Below, one piece after another: positions 1 to 9,407 of a DNA stretch of 40,318 bases. The position numbers were made by a program, and so were the translations under genes. Source of the DNA: Brevinema andersonii (GTDB lineage: Bacteria; Spirochaetota; DYKD01); contig DYKD01000026.1 of the NCBI GenBank assembly GCA_020722765.1, positions 1-40,318 of the forward strand. The letters are read 5' to 3'. Within the stretch, counting starts at the first letter, position 1. Every line of letters starts with the position of its first letter. The notes beneath the pieces are model-generated. The model had not been told where the DNA came from. It worked only from the letters and a program-made list of their open reading frames with translations, and searched no databases.

Positions 1-6
1 TTTTTT

Positions 7-1587
7 TTACTCTGCTATGATGACGCGGTTGCGTCCTTCTTCTTTCGCTTGATAGAGCGCCATGTCACATTTTTTTATTAGTTCTTCTTTTGTAAGTTCC
101 CGTTTCCATGAGATGATTCCCATACTTGATGTCAGGCTAAATTCGGTTCCTCCGTCTGTAAATCCGTATGTCCCAATAAGATGTCTCAGCTTTTCTGCAA
201 TATTAAACGCATCGGTCATGCTCGTTTCAGGTAACAGAATGACGATCTCGTCGCCACCATAGCGGAATGCCAGGTCTGTCTTACGGATGGTTTCCTGGAC
301 AAGGGAGCTGACCTTCTTAATGACATAATCACCGACTTGGTGTCCATAATTGTCGTTGACATTTTTGAAATGGTCTATATCCATGAGGATGAGGGAGAAA
401 AGCTTGTTATATCTATAGGCCCTTCTGATTTCCTCTTCAAGCTTGATCTGGAAATACCTGTGGACATACAGTCCTGAAAGGCCGTCTGTTATGGCTAGTG
501 AATGCAGATAGGAATTTTTTATGGCCATTGTAATCTGGTTGGACAGGAAGCTCATCTCCTGCATGTCTGGTTCAATATGAGTATCCATCGTTTTTTCAAA
601 GATGATGCCCCCAAACAAAAGGTCAGCATCCCGCAATGGCAGGATGACCTTACCTGGATTCTCGTTTTCTACAAGATTGTCAAAATCATCCTCATAATAT
701 TCCTTATATCCCAGATCCATAAGTTCGTTTTGGGAACGTATGATTCTGCCAGTCAACCCATAGACAGGATAGAAAACAGTGTTTTGTCCGTCTTCACGGT
801 TTAGATAGATGATGATGTTCATGTCCATGTATTTTGTAGACAGAAGATCAAGCAGTGTCTTAAGCATGTTGTTGAAGTCAGATGTTGAATTGATAGCCAA
901 AGCGATTTCCCGGAAAAGTGACAGTTGTTCTACCTGTTTCTCAAGATTTTTTTTCTCTTCAAAGAATTCCTTTGCGGGATTCCTTTCCTCTTGCTTCATG
1001 GTTTTGTGAGGAATGGGAGGCTTAGACTTTTGGATTTTTGTTTTTTTGTTTTTTCTGGATAAAAGAGACATGATGATAAGAAAGAACGTCAGGATTCCCA
1101 GCGCAGAATGAAATATAAGAAGCCGTCTTTTTAAGGAATTTTCCAGGAAGACCATGACAAATCGGAATCTGTTTATCTGGACGGGTTTCAGGTAGAAAGT
1201 CCCATGCTCAGGATGTCTGATTGTCTTTTGAAAATCGATATGAAGGAATTCATCCGGATTCTGGAGTAATTTCTGCAAATAATAGTTGATGTCAGGTGAG
1301 GAGTAGAGATATTCCTTGATAGCGGGTGTTGAGACGTTTGCCACAAAGAGGGGTTTGTTCTCCATATCCAGGACGATCCCATAGACAAGGTCAGGAAAGC
1401 GTGCTTTGGAGATTTTCATATATTCTTGTGCTGAGGACATGTTGGTCATTGCAAGTGATGGTATAAATCGTTGTTCCATGTCGATTATGCTCTTGTCAAT
1501 GGAATCGTGATAGTTGCTCTTGATCCAGTATGTTCCTGGGAAAAAAAGCACGCCTGCTGTCAAAAGCAATAATATGGTACGCTTCAT
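7..1587 (-). CDS. Membrane-bound diguanylate cyclase (periplasmic sensor, GAF, GGDEF)
   Basis: Makes cyclic-di-GMP from two GTP at the inner membrane. A first membrane segment (about residues 4-22) is followed by a periplasmic sensor region (23-153), a second membrane segment (about 156-176), a short basic linker, a GAF-like domain (about 222-360) and a GGDEF domain (about 365-526). The active-site loop reads GGDEI (444-448), an accepted variant of GGDEF. The upstream MDIDHFKNVND stretch supplies the metal and substrate residues. The inhibitory site RxxD is intact exactly five residues before the loop (R435, D438), so product feedback is expected. The start is supported by AGGAG a few bases upstream. 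It is transcribed away from the DedA gene. The ligand of the sensor region is not recognisable. The family call is secure. Confidence 0.93.
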   Translation of the reverse strand: MKRTILLLLTAGVLFFPGTYWIKSNYHDSIDKSIIDMEQRFIPSLAMTNMSSAQEYMKISKARFPDLVYGIVLDMENKPLFVANVSTPAIKEYLYSSPDINYYLQKLLQNPDEFLHIDFQKTIRHPEHGTFYLKPVQINRFRFVMVFLENSLKRRLLIFHSALGILTFFLIIMSLLSRKNKKTKIQKSKPPIPHKTMKQEERNPAKEFFEEKKNLEKQVEQLSLFREIALAINSTSDFNNMLKTLLDLLSTKYMDMNIIIYLNREDGQNTVFYPVYGLTGRIIRSQNELMDLGYKEYYEDDFDNLVENENPGKVILPLRDADLLFGGIIFEKTMDTHIEPDMQEMSFLSNQITMAIKNSYLHSLAITDGLSGLYVHRYFQIKLEEEIRRAYRYNKLFSLILMDIDHFKNVNDNYGHQVGDYVIKKVSSLVQETIRKTDLAFRYGGDEIVILLPETSMTDAFNIAEKLRHLIGTYGFTDGGTEFSLTSSMGIISWKRELTKEELIKKCDMALYQAKEEGRNRVIIAE

Positions 1588-1607
1588 TGAGTCTCCTGCT
1601 TTTCTAG

Positions 1608-1618
1608 ATTATATTATA
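1608..1618 (-). promoter_or_regulatory. Candidate -10 region of the diguanylate cyclase gene
   Basis: Read on the minus strand this stretch contains two overlapping perfect TATAAT hexamers (1608-1613 and 1613-1618), about 20-30 bases upstream of the start codon. No good -35 lies at the usual spacing, so the promoter may be activator-dependent or the match fortuitous. Confidence 0.35.
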
Positions 1619-1665
1619 TATCGGTATTTCATGAAAAACTGATAGTGACTATTTTAATCCTTTTT

Positions 1666-1694
1666 TTGATAAAAGGGATTGCTGGAGCTATATT
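1666..1694 (+). promoter_or_regulatory. Sigma-70 type promoter of the DedA / radical SAM operon
   Basis: TTGATA at 1666-1671, a 17-base spacer, and TATATT at 1689-1694. The predicted transcript starts near 1701 and leaves a leader of about 45 bases with AGGAG at 1736-1740. The TATATT -10 recurs in several other promoters of this window. Confidence 0.6.
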
Positions 1695-1745
1695 ACGTGT
1701 CAGTTAAAAATCGTATTGTAAAAATATCCTACATCAGGAGACGTC

Positions 1746-2366
1746 ATGATGGAAATGATTCACAGTTTCATTTCTTGGTATATGGGGCATATCAATTATT
1801 ATACGGTCTGTCTTTTAATGACTATTGAAAGTTCGTTTTTGCCTTTCCCTTCCGAGGTGATCGTCCCTCCTGCAGCATGGAAAGTAGCGCAAGGAGAGTT
1901 AAGCATGATTGGTGTTTTAGGCGCCTCCACCTTAGGTGCTATTTTTGGCGCCCTAATCAATTATTTCCTCGCTTTTTCCCTCGGTCGTGTCATCATCTAT
2001 AAGCTTGCTGATACGCGGTTGGCCCATGTTTTTCTAATCAACAGGGAGGGAGTTGAAAAAGCTGAGGATTTTTTCAGAAAGAATGGAGCCATATCCACAT
2101 TCATTGGAAGGCTTGTTCCTGCTATCCGTCAGCTTATCAGTATCCCTGCAGGACTTGCAAAAATGGATTTGAAGGTTTTCCTCCTTTATACAACACTGGG
2201 AGCATTGATTTGGAACATGATTCTGGCAGCTTTGGGTTATTACCTTTATTCAAAAAAAGATGTTCTTGACCAGTATTATGAGATTTTATCCCTGATTTTT
2301 GCCATCCTTGGAGTATTATTAGTAGCCTATTTTGTATTTCAGGGATTACGAAACAAGAAAAAGTAG
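1746..2366 (+). CDS. DedA-family membrane protein (SNARE-associated / VTT domain)
   Basis: A 206-residue polytopic inner-membrane protein. DedA proteins are proton-driven transporters; several members recycle undecaprenyl phosphate or flip phospholipids. Family signatures are visible: the early re-entrant loop SFLPFPSEVIVPPAAW (about residues 29-44) and the later GRLVPAIRQ...IPAG segment (about 117-133) with the conserved Arg-Pro-Arg pattern. A hydrophobic C-terminal helix ends in a basic tail. AGGAG stands 5 bases before the first ATG and 8 before the second (1749), so either could be used. It is the first gene of an operon with the radical SAM gene, 18 bases downstream. The exact substrate cannot be told from sequence. 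Confidence 0.9.
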   Translation: MMEMIHSFISWYMGHINYYTVCLLMTIESSFLPFPSEVIVPPAAWKVAQGELSMIGVLGASTLGAIFGALINYFLAFSLGRVIIYKLADTRLAHVFLINREGVEKAEDFFRKNGAISTFIGRLVPAIRQLISIPAGLAKMDLKVFLLYTTLGALIWNMILAALGYYLYSKKDVLDQYYEILSLIFAILGVLLVAYFVFQGLRNKKK

Positions 2367-2384
2367 TCATGGTGTTTATAGAAA

Positions 2385-3680
2385 ATGAAAAAGACTGAAA
2401 AATTGCCTTTGCTTGTTGTAAGTGATGCAAAAGGGAATGTTTTTGAAGTGCCAGAACTACTAATGCTTGGTTCTTCCTGTGGTAAGGTCGTCTTGCCAGA
2501 CAAAAAAGATATTATGCCGCTTCCTTTTGGAAGCAATTTGTATATGTTGCCTGGTCGTCATCCTGTAGGTTATGATCCAAAGACAGGAAAAAATGTTGTC
2601 CTGAAAAAATATAAGGGGCAGCCTGTTTTTGCAGCTTGTGCATTTATGGCCCCGGCACATCTGCAGATTTTGACAGCACATTATGTTGAAAAAAAGGACG
2701 CGCCTCGTTTGCCACTTTATAGTTATACTGCAGTTGGCTGGCAGGCTGATGGGTTTGTTGTCCCTGCAATACGGATTGACAAGGATGACAGGCAGGATCT
2801 TTGTAATGTGGATCATGAAAAAATCAGAATTAACTCTGAAAAAACGATAAAACGCTATCCTGCCAACAGGCTGGTGCATCATCTTATCAGTAATTGTGTT
2901 TTTAGGTATGGGTGCCCTGCGGCACGAAATTTTGCAATGCAAAGATGGGAAGCTCCTATTCCTACAAGTATGTCGTGCAATGCTTCATGCCTTGGCTGTA
3001 TATCAAAACAGCGTGATGGATTCGGTTTCCCAGCTTCTCATGACAGGATTTCTTTTGTCCCCTCACCTGAAGAGATCGCTGAGTATACGGTTGAACATCT
3101 GGAACATGCGGAAAATCCTGTTGTCAGTTTCGGGCAAGGCTGTGAGGGAGAGCCTCTGATGAATGCTGATGTCCTGGTCAAAGCAGTGAGACTGATTCGG
3201 AAACAGACATCCAAGGGAATTGTCAATCTGAACACTAATGCAAGCAAGCCGGAATCCATTGCTCGCTTGTGTGATGCAGGACTGGATAGTATAAGAGTTT
3301 CACTTAGCTCTGCACGTAAGAAATGGTATGAAGCTTACTATAGGCCAAGAGGATACATATTTGAGGATGTTGTCGAGTCCATGCGTGTTGCACGAAAGAA
3401 AAAAATTTGGATGTCAGTCAACTATTTCGTGCTTCCCGGCTTCATAGATCTTCCAGCAGAAATCAATGCGTTTTCAAAGATCCATGAGGAAGTTCATTTT
3501 GATATGGTTCAGACGCGGAATCTGAATATCGATCCTGTATGGTATATATCACGACTTGGGTTAGATAAGGCAGAAGAGCAACCTTTGGGAATCAGGAAAT
3601 GGGTTGAAGCGTTACGGGCTCTTAAGCCTGTGTTGAAGTTGGGATATTATAATCCACCAATCAGTACCATGAAGAAATGA
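2385..3680 (+). CDS. Radical SAM protein of unknown substrate
   Basis: A 431-residue enzyme with a canonical radical SAM cluster motif CxxxCxxC (C198, C202, C205), placed unusually far from the N-terminus after about 190 residues of a separate, mainly beta-looking domain. A GEP motif for SAM binding follows at 255-257 (GQGCEGEPL), then a TIM-barrel-like region with conserved NLNTNAS and SLSSAR strands. There is no extra C-terminal Cys-rich SPASM-like domain; the few remaining cysteines are scattered. It begins 18 bases after the DedA gene and probably shares its promoter. No strong ribosome binding site is visible before the ATG. The domain order resembles conserved but uncharacterised radical SAM proteins; I do not recognise the reaction. 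Confidence 0.85.
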   Translation: MKKTEKLPLLVVSDAKGNVFEVPELLMLGSSCGKVVLPDKKDIMPLPFGSNLYMLPGRHPVGYDPKTGKNVVLKKYKGQPVFAACAFMAPAHLQILTAHYVEKKDAPRLPLYSYTAVGWQADGFVVPAIRIDKDDRQDLCNVDHEKIRINSEKTIKRYPANRLVHHLISNCVFRYGCPAARNFAMQRWEAPIPTSMSCNASCLGCISKQRDGFGFPASHDRISFVPSPEEIAEYTVEHLEHAENPVVSFGQGCEGEPLMNADVLVKAVRLIRKQTSKGIVNLNTNASKPESIARLCDAGLDSIRVSLSSARKKWYEAYYRPRGYIFEDVVESMRVARKKKIWMSVNYFVLPGFIDLPAEINAFSKIHEEVHFDMVQTRNLNIDPVWYISRLGLDKAEEQPLGIRKWVEALRALKPVLKLGYYNPPISTMKK

Positions 3681-3689
3681 GGGTGTGAA

Positions 3690-4640
3690 TCAATATGTCC
3701 TTGGCTCTCCTATTTCATCCAGAAACATGTCCATATAACGTTCATCAGATGCTGAGACATGCGGTGTCATGATGAGCTTTTTTGTTTTCCACAGGGGGGA
3801 GTCGGCGGGAAGTGGTTCGGTTTCAAACACGTCAAGATAAGCACCTGCAATGATATTTTCCGTCAAAGCTTTCATCAATGCAGATTCATCAATACAGGTT
3901 CCTCTTCCGACATTGTAAAAAAAGGCAGAGGGGTTCATTCTCGAAAAATGTGGCATAGAAATGATTTTTTTATTTTCAGGACTTCCGGGAAGTATCGAAA
4001 TTACATGGTCTGCTTCTGGAAGTGCAGACATTAAGTCAGACATGGGAATCAGTCGTTTCAAGGATGGATGGGGATTTGTGAGATCTGGATTCCTTTTTAC
4101 ACCTGTGATTATGCAGCCGAATGGATGAAGAATATCAGCGATATGACGGCCTATAGAACCAAAACCAATGATTAGGATTTTTTGTCCTTCCAAAAGGATA
4201 GGCGAAACAGGAAAGTCCCTGTTCCATATGGCTTTTTTTTGGTTTTCAATATTGAAAGATAGGCGTCTATTAAAAAGCAGTAGCATAGCAAGCAATGTCT
4301 GGGCAATGATTTTTCCATGAAAATGACCGTAGGAGATTATTACCTTGTTGTTTGGATCTTCTTCTACCCAGTCGTGACCTGCGGAAGGGGTGTAAATTGT
4401 TTTCAAACAGAGGGCTTGGCTGTACCATTCTTTCTTGAAAGCCCAGCAGAGGACTGTTTCGGCAGAGGGGAGCATTTCCATGAAGTGCTCTAAGGATTTT
4501 GAAAAGAGAATTTGATATCCTGGAAATAAGGACTGGAGTTTGAGATGATGCTTTTCCTGCAGTGAATATTCTTTGGTTTTGTGGAAAAGATTTACGAGAA
4601 GGATTTTTTTATCGGAATCATTCTTTTTTAAGTTCTTCAT
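3690..4640 (-). CDS. D-isomer-specific 2-hydroxyacid dehydrogenase
   Basis: A 316-residue NAD-dependent oxidoreductase that reduces a 2-keto acid or oxidises a D-2-hydroxyacid. The Rossmann fold carries GFGSIG (159-164). The catalytic triad of the family is in place: R246 in NVGRGT, E275 in FETEPL, and H294 in MTPHVSA. The substrate is not predictable: phosphoglycerate, glyoxylate and D-lactate enzymes all share these motifs. The N-terminal catalytic half is divergent. The gene overlaps the 3' end of plsC by 23 bases and is the last gene of the gltX operon, ending 9 bases from the convergent radical SAM gene. The ribosome binding site is weak, consistent with translational coupling to plsC. 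Confidence 0.88.
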   Translation of the reverse strand: MKNLKKNDSDKKILLVNLFHKTKEYSLQEKHHLKLQSLFPGYQILFSKSLEHFMEMLPSAETVLCWAFKKEWYSQALCLKTIYTPSAGHDWVEEDPNNKVIISYGHFHGKIIAQTLLAMLLLFNRRLSFNIENQKKAIWNRDFPVSPILLEGQKILIIGFGSIGRHIADILHPFGCIITGVKRNPDLTNPHPSLKRLIPMSDLMSALPEADHVISILPGSPENKKIISMPHFSRMNPSAFFYNVGRGTCIDESALMKALTENIIAGAYLDVFETEPLPADSPLWKTKKLIMTPHVSASDERYMDMFLDEIGEPRTY

Positions 4641-5331
4641 AGTTTTTTAAGAACCAGTCATGGATACGTTCCATTGAATTTTCCTGTCTGATATCCTCAA
4701 GTGTCAGTCTTTTTCCAATGATGACTTTGACTGTCTTTCCCGAATCGACTTTCAGGGATTTTTTCTGTATGATTGTAGCTGTACCGCGGGTGACGACAGG
4801 GATAACATCACAGCCTGCATCAAGGGCGAGTTTGATGAATCCTCGTTTGAACGATCCTATGGCATCATTTGTCTGGCGAGTTCCTTCAGGAAATACGAGA
4901 AGACTTCTTTTTTTCAAGACTTTGGCGGCATGTTCCATGTCCCTGTACGCTTTTCTGGGACTGTTACGGTCTATGCTGAGTCCTCCTGTTGCAATGAGAT
5001 GGAAATTGAGGAAGGGAACCTTGAAGAGTTCTTTTTTTGCAATGAAAGAAAGGGGAAAGGGGAAAAGGGCATACATGACCAGAATGTCAAGAAGGCTTTG
5101 ATGGTTTGATATGATAAGAAGCGGTTTTGAAATACCCTTTGTCAGTCCTTCCTCGTCACGTAATACTGAAATGTTTGAACTGAAAAGACGAAAAAAGAAC
5201 TTGCATTCTCGTAAAAGGAAAAAGGTAACAGATTTCCTGTTACCGAAAGTGACGAGCCAGATGAATAAGTTCCAGAAGGAGACCAGGCAGAAGAACAATG
5301 TTCCTATGATCTGTATAAAAGAGGTATTCAT
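4618..5331 (-). CDS. plsC: 1-acyl-sn-glycerol-3-phosphate acyltransferase (PlsC family)
   Basis: Transfers an acyl chain to lysophosphatidate to make phosphatidate, the second acylation of membrane lipid synthesis. Two hydrophobic stretches lie in the first 30 residues. Acyltransferase block I is NHQSLLD (76-82) with catalytic His77 and Asp82, and block III is FPEGTR (147-152). A later VIPVVTRGTA segment matches block IV. Length (237 residues) is normal. It starts only 2 bases after the stop of the giant coiled-coil gene and overlaps the dehydrogenase start, so it is in the gltX operon. A lysophospholipid acyltransferase with other specificity is possible, but PlsC is the simplest reading. 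Confidence 0.88.
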   Translation of the reverse strand: MNTSFIQIIGTLFFCLVSFWNLFIWLVTFGNRKSVTFFLLRECKFFFRLFSSNISVLRDEEGLTKGISKPLLIISNHQSLLDILVMYALFPFPLSFIAKKELFKVPFLNFHLIATGGLSIDRNSPRKAYRDMEHAAKVLKKRSLLVFPEGTRQTNDAIGSFKRGFIKLALDAGCDVIPVVTRGTATIIQKKSLKVDSGKTVKVIIGKRLTLEDIRQENSMERIHDWFLKNYEELKKE

Positions 5332-5333
5332 TC

Positions 5334-8300
5334 TTAATCCTTGATGATATCCTTGACTTCGGAGAGTGGAAGTTTCAGCATACGGGCGATGTCCTCTGCG
5401 CTCATGCCTTGATTATACAATTTTATGACTCGGGTTTCGTTTTGTGAATCAAAATTGGACTGAAAGGGGGTGTTATGTGAGTTTTTTTCCTGTACCTCTT
5501 TGACAATTTTTGCGCGGGCATTACGGGTTTCCTGGACAGTGCTGGAAATTTGTTCCAATAGATTTTCAAGAATTTTGATTTTCTCATTGGCATCGCTCAG
5601 GAAACTTTCAAGTTCCCCCTGGGTCTTGTTTGCCCAGTTGCGCAAAGTGTCGAGCCTGTTGGCCTGCTTGTCAAGATAGTCAAGGTTGGGTTTGATGTCA
5701 TCAACCCGTTCCGCCAGTTGCTTGAACTGCTCTTCTGCAGCGCCCAGCTCAAGTTGCCGTTTTGATATGAGGTCTATCTTGTCCTCAAGCTTGACAGATT
5801 TGTCTTCAAACTTGCTCACTTTGCTAGAAAAGGTGTCCATTGATTTGTCAAGCTTGTTGTATGTGGAAGAGATATCGTTTAGGATGTTCATGTATCTGTT
5901 CATCTCTTCCTCTTTTTCCGAGAAAGTAATTGTTTGTGTATTCACTTTTTGGACGAGATCGTCAAGCTCACGGAATCGTTCGCTAAGCTCATTAATACGG
6001 TCTTTCTCTTTTTTGAATGTGCTGATTTTAAGATCCAGTTCCTTGATCATGGAATAGATTTCCTTCACCTTCTCATCCACTTGGTCCACTTTCTTCCGTT
6101 CAGCTGTGATTTTGTCAATTTCATCCTGTAAGGCCAGACCACGTTTATCAAGCTTTTCCACTTGCGCTTCAAAATTGTCAAAATGTTTCTTTTTGTCTTT
6201 TAGTGTTTTCATGTACTCGCCGAATTTTTTGATGTCTTCATTGAGCTGTGTTTTCATCTTGTTCGCATTTTCAAACAGTTTGGTTTGTGTCAGGAAATAA
6301 TCCATCTGTTTCTGGACGTCTGAAATCTTGCTTTGAAGCTGTTCAATCTTGTCTATCTCTTCAGCGATCATTTTGGATGATTGTGTCTGGTAATTCTCTT
6401 TCATGTTGTCATAATCTGTTTTCAAGGAATCAAGGAACTCCCTCACCTGTTCGGATGTGGCTTTTTCTGTGATTTTCAGGCTTGATGTGAATTCCTTTAT
6501 CTTGTTTGCAACCTGGTTGTTGAAAGCAGAAACATAACTTTTCAAAGAGGATTCAAAGTTCTTTTCAAGGTCGTCGGCTTTCCGTGTCAAGTCATTGCTT
6601 TTTTCTTCCAGCCCTGCAAGCCTGCTTTCTGTTGTAGTCAGGAAGCCAGTGAGTTCGCCTTTGGCAGAATCCCGCATGCTTTTGATTTCATCATGCAGTT
6701 TACCCACACGTTCCTGCATCCGTTTCCGGGCTTCTCCAATGATCCTGTCTAGGGATTCGTCTGCACCTTTTAGCTTGTTGTCGATTTCCAGTTGGTATTT
6801 TTTTAGCTTGTCAGTAGTCCCTAGGATGAATTCCTGTGTTGATTTTTCTGTCTTTTCCCGGAGTTTGCTGGATGTCTGTTCCAATGATTCGATCAATAAT
6901 GTATATTGGTTTTTGGCTCCAGCCTCGTGTTTTTTGATGAGTTCCTTGATCTTGTCTATGTTAGTATTCATTTTCTCTATTTCGGATTTTGCGCGTTCAG
7001 AGTTTTTTTTATCCCGTTCTGTGATTTTCTGTTCGTAAGAATCCATCTTTTGTGTAAGCTTGTCTTCAACAGCCTGGTATTTTTCTTGCATTTTCTGGAG
7101 GAAGTCGTTTTCGGACAATCCCATCCTTTCATCAAACTGTTTCAAGGAGAGATGGACCTGGTTTAATTTTTCACGTGTCTCTTTCAGCAGGTCGTTTTCG
7201 GTTTTCCTGCTGCTCTCCAATGTAGAGTCCATGTGTTTTTTAAAAGTGGTAATATCTGCGGCTATTTCATGGCTGACTTTGTCTTCAAAATCAGAGAACT
7301 GCTTTTCTACAATCTGCAGTTTTTCCTTGTATTCCTTGTCCAGATTTTCAATCCTGTCACGTATGTTCTGGAGGAGCTGGTTCTCAATATTTGTAAATTT
7401 TGAAGCTACATTGTTTACTTCTGTCTGGACAAGACGTATTTTCTTTGTCATGCCATGGATGATTTTGTCGTAGTCTTCCTTCATTCTGGATTCTGCGCTG
7501 AGAGCCGTCTCATTCAGAATGGCTACATTTTTCTGGAGCGCTTCATCCATGTTTTCAAGTTTCAGGTCAGTAGCCTGTCTGATAGCTGCGTCTATAGATT
7601 CCTTAATCTGATTTTCTGTATTAGAAAGAAGTTCTGTAACTGAGCTGGATCTGCGGTCAAATTCGGCCAGTCTCTCCCTGAAGAGGGATTCAACGGTTTT
7701 TCGGTCTTCTGTGTATTTTTCAATGAGACTGTTCATGTTTTCAGTATAGAGAAAGACTTTGTCATCCAGTTTTTTCTGTGAAGCCTCGTGTTCGTTTTTC
7801 GTCATTTCCAGGGATTTTTTCTCGATCTCTGCTAGTCGTATTGTGGTAGAGGTGATGGCTTTTCCGATTTCCTGCTCTACTGATTTTCCTGCGTTTTCAA
7901 CCGTGTTCAAGGTTGTTTTTGCTTTTTTGTTGAACTCATCCATCTTTTCAATGACTGCCTTTTCAAGAAGCCTGTTGTCATCCTTGTATTTCTCAAGGAT
8001 TCCATTGATGCTTTCAGTGAACAGGGCTATGCGTTCTTCCAATTTCTTTTGGGACATCTCGAAACCGGCACGTGTCATTTCATTTGTCTTTTTCTCTATT
8101 TCAGAAAACTTGGCGATTGATGACTTGACTGCCTGTTCCACTCCCTTATCGACTGTTTTTTCGACGCCTTCTGCCACTACCATCGCTGTCTTGACTTTCT
8201 GGTTGAACTCATCCAGCTTGTCATTGATTGTCTTTTCAACTGTTTTCTTGTCTTCCTTGTACTTGTTGAGAAGTTCGTTCAGTTTTGCTGTGAATGTATT

Positions 8301-9407
8301 GATTTTCTCTTCTATGCTCTTTAGTACTGTGGATTCTTTTTCTTTCAGATCTTTCTGCATTGCAGACATGCCTGAATGGAATTCTGCAAGGGTTTGTTTT
8401 TTTATCTGTTCCATTTCGGATTTGACATTGTGAACGGCCTGTTTTGAATCATCAGCCAAAATCTTTATCTCGTCAACATGTTTTTCAGCGTCTGTGCCAA
8501 AATCTATGGTCATCTTCTGCATGATCTGGTGCAGCTCTTTGACTTTTTCAAGGTTCTCCCTCTGGGCTTCTGCCATAGCTGTCGTGAAAAGTGATTTTGT
8601 GTCCTCTATCTTTTTTTCAAGCTGTGAAGTGCTGTCCTTGAAACTTTCCAGCATCATGTTCTTGTTTGTCAGATGCGTCACTTCTATGTTTTTGACTGTC
8701 TCATTGAGTTGATGGACTTTGGAAATTGACTCCTTAAGGGCCTCATCTGTTTTGGAATTGATTTCCTGTGTCATCTTTTGCAGTCTCTGCAGGTTCTCTT
8801 TCTCAGAAAAAGAGAAGGTTTCTTTCATCCTTTTTATGATGGCCATAAGCGTGATATTCTCTGCGCTTACTTTCTCAGAAAGTTTTTTTTCTGTCAGTTG
8901 AACCTGGTTCTTGAGACTTTCGATTTTTACATGGAAACTTTCATTGACTAGCTGTTCCTTTTCCTTGAATGAATCCAGGGTCTTCTCAAGCTGCTTGCCA
9001 AGAAGCTTTGCATGCTCTTCTATGTCAACCACCTGCTGTGCGGTTTTTCTGACCTGTTCCATGCCTTTGTTCACATTGCCGACTTCCAGAAGAAGTGCGC
9101 TCACATTCGCTTCAGTTTCATGGATGATGCTTTCAGCATTTCTGATCTTTTGTTCCTTTTCTACAAGGATTTCAAGCTTGGATACCAAAGTCTTATTGAG
9201 TGTTTCAGTCCGGTTTATCAGTTCATTGAGAGTGGCTTCCTGGACGTTTACTTTTTCTGTCCATGACTTTTCATACTCTTCTAGTCTTCCCACCACACGC
9301 TCGACATATTGTTTTACTTTGTTCAGTTTGAAACTTGACTTGTCCAATCTTCGGAAAATGAACAGTATGAAGAGGACTATGAGAATGGTGATAATGGATG
9401 AACTCAA
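5334..9407 (-). CDS. Giant membrane-anchored coiled-coil protein (SpiroCoCo-like)
   Basis: A 1357-residue protein. A single membrane segment (about residues 4-17, followed by RRLDKSS) anchors the N-terminus. Almost everything to about residue 1310 is heptad-rich, charged coiled coil dominated by Glu, Lys, Asn and Gln. Near-repeated blocks occur around residues 380-570, for example KTVEKTINDKLDEFN followed by related copies. The last 35 residues read like a small HTH (VIKLYNQGMSAEDIARMLKL), similar to Sigma-70 region 4-like ends found on other filament proteins. This arrangement matches SpiroCoCo family proteins, annotated widely in spirochaetes and of unknown function; a cytoskeletal or cell-shape role is inference. 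Its ATG overlaps the gltX stop (ATGA, 9404-9407), so it is translationally coupled to a tRNA synthetase, and plsC follows after 2 bases. Confidence 0.88.
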   Translation of the reverse strand: MSSSIITILIVLFILFIFRRLDKSSFKLNKVKQYVERVVGRLEEYEKSWTEKVNVQEATLNELINRTETLNKTLVSKLEILVEKEQKIRNAESIIHETEANVSALLLEVGNVNKGMEQVRKTAQQVVDIEEHAKLLGKQLEKTLDSFKEKEQLVNESFHVKIESLKNQVQLTEKKLSEKVSAENITLMAIIKRMKETFSFSEKENLQRLQKMTQEINSKTDEALKESISKVHQLNETVKNIEVTHLTNKNMMLESFKDSTSQLEKKIEDTKSLFTTAMAEAQRENLEKVKELHQIMQKMTIDFGTDAEKHVDEIKILADDSKQAVHNVKSEMEQIKKQTLAEFHSGMSAMQKDLKEKESTVLKSIEEKINTFTAKLNELLNKYKEDKKTVEKTINDKLDEFNQKVKTAMVVAEGVEKTVDKGVEQAVKSSIAKFSEIEKKTNEMTRAGFEMSQKKLEERIALFTESINGILEKYKDDNRLLEKAVIEKMDEFNKKAKTTLNTVENAGKSVEQEIGKAITSTTIRLAEIEKKSLEMTKNEHEASQKKLDDKVFLYTENMNSLIEKYTEDRKTVESLFRERLAEFDRRSSSVTELLSNTENQIKESIDAAIRQATDLKLENMDEALQKNVAILNETALSAESRMKEDYDKIIHGMTKKIRLVQTEVNNVASKFTNIENQLLQNIRDRIENLDKEYKEKLQIVEKQFSDFEDKVSHEIAADITTFKKHMDSTLESSRKTENDLLKETREKLNQVHLSLKQFDERMGLSENDFLQKMQEKYQAVEDKLTQKMDSYEQKITERDKKNSERAKSEIEKMNTNIDKIKELIKKHEAGAKNQYTLLIESLEQTSSKLREKTEKSTQEFILGTTDKLKKYQLEIDNKLKGADESLDRIIGEARKRMQERVGKLHDEIKSMRDSAKGELTGFLTTTESRLAGLEEKSNDLTRKADDLEKNFESSLKSYVSAFNNQVANKIKEFTSSLKITEKATSEQVREFLDSLKTDYDNMKENYQTQSSKMIAEEIDKIEQLQSKISDVQKQMDYFLTQTKLFENANKMKTQLNEDIKKFGEYMKTLKDKKKHFDNFEAQVEKLDKRGLALQDEIDKITAERKKVDQVDEKVKEIYSMIKELDLKISTFKKEKDRINELSERFRELDDLVQKVNTQTITFSEKEEEMNRYMNILNDISSTYNKLDKSMDTFSSKVSKFEDKSVKLEDKIDLISKRQLELGAAEEQFKQLAERVDDIKPNLDYLDKQANRLDTLRNWANKTQGELESFLSDANEKIKILENLLEQISSTVQETRNARAKIVKEVQEKNSHNTPFQSNFDSQNETRVIKLYNQGMSAEDIARMLKLPLSEVKDIIKD

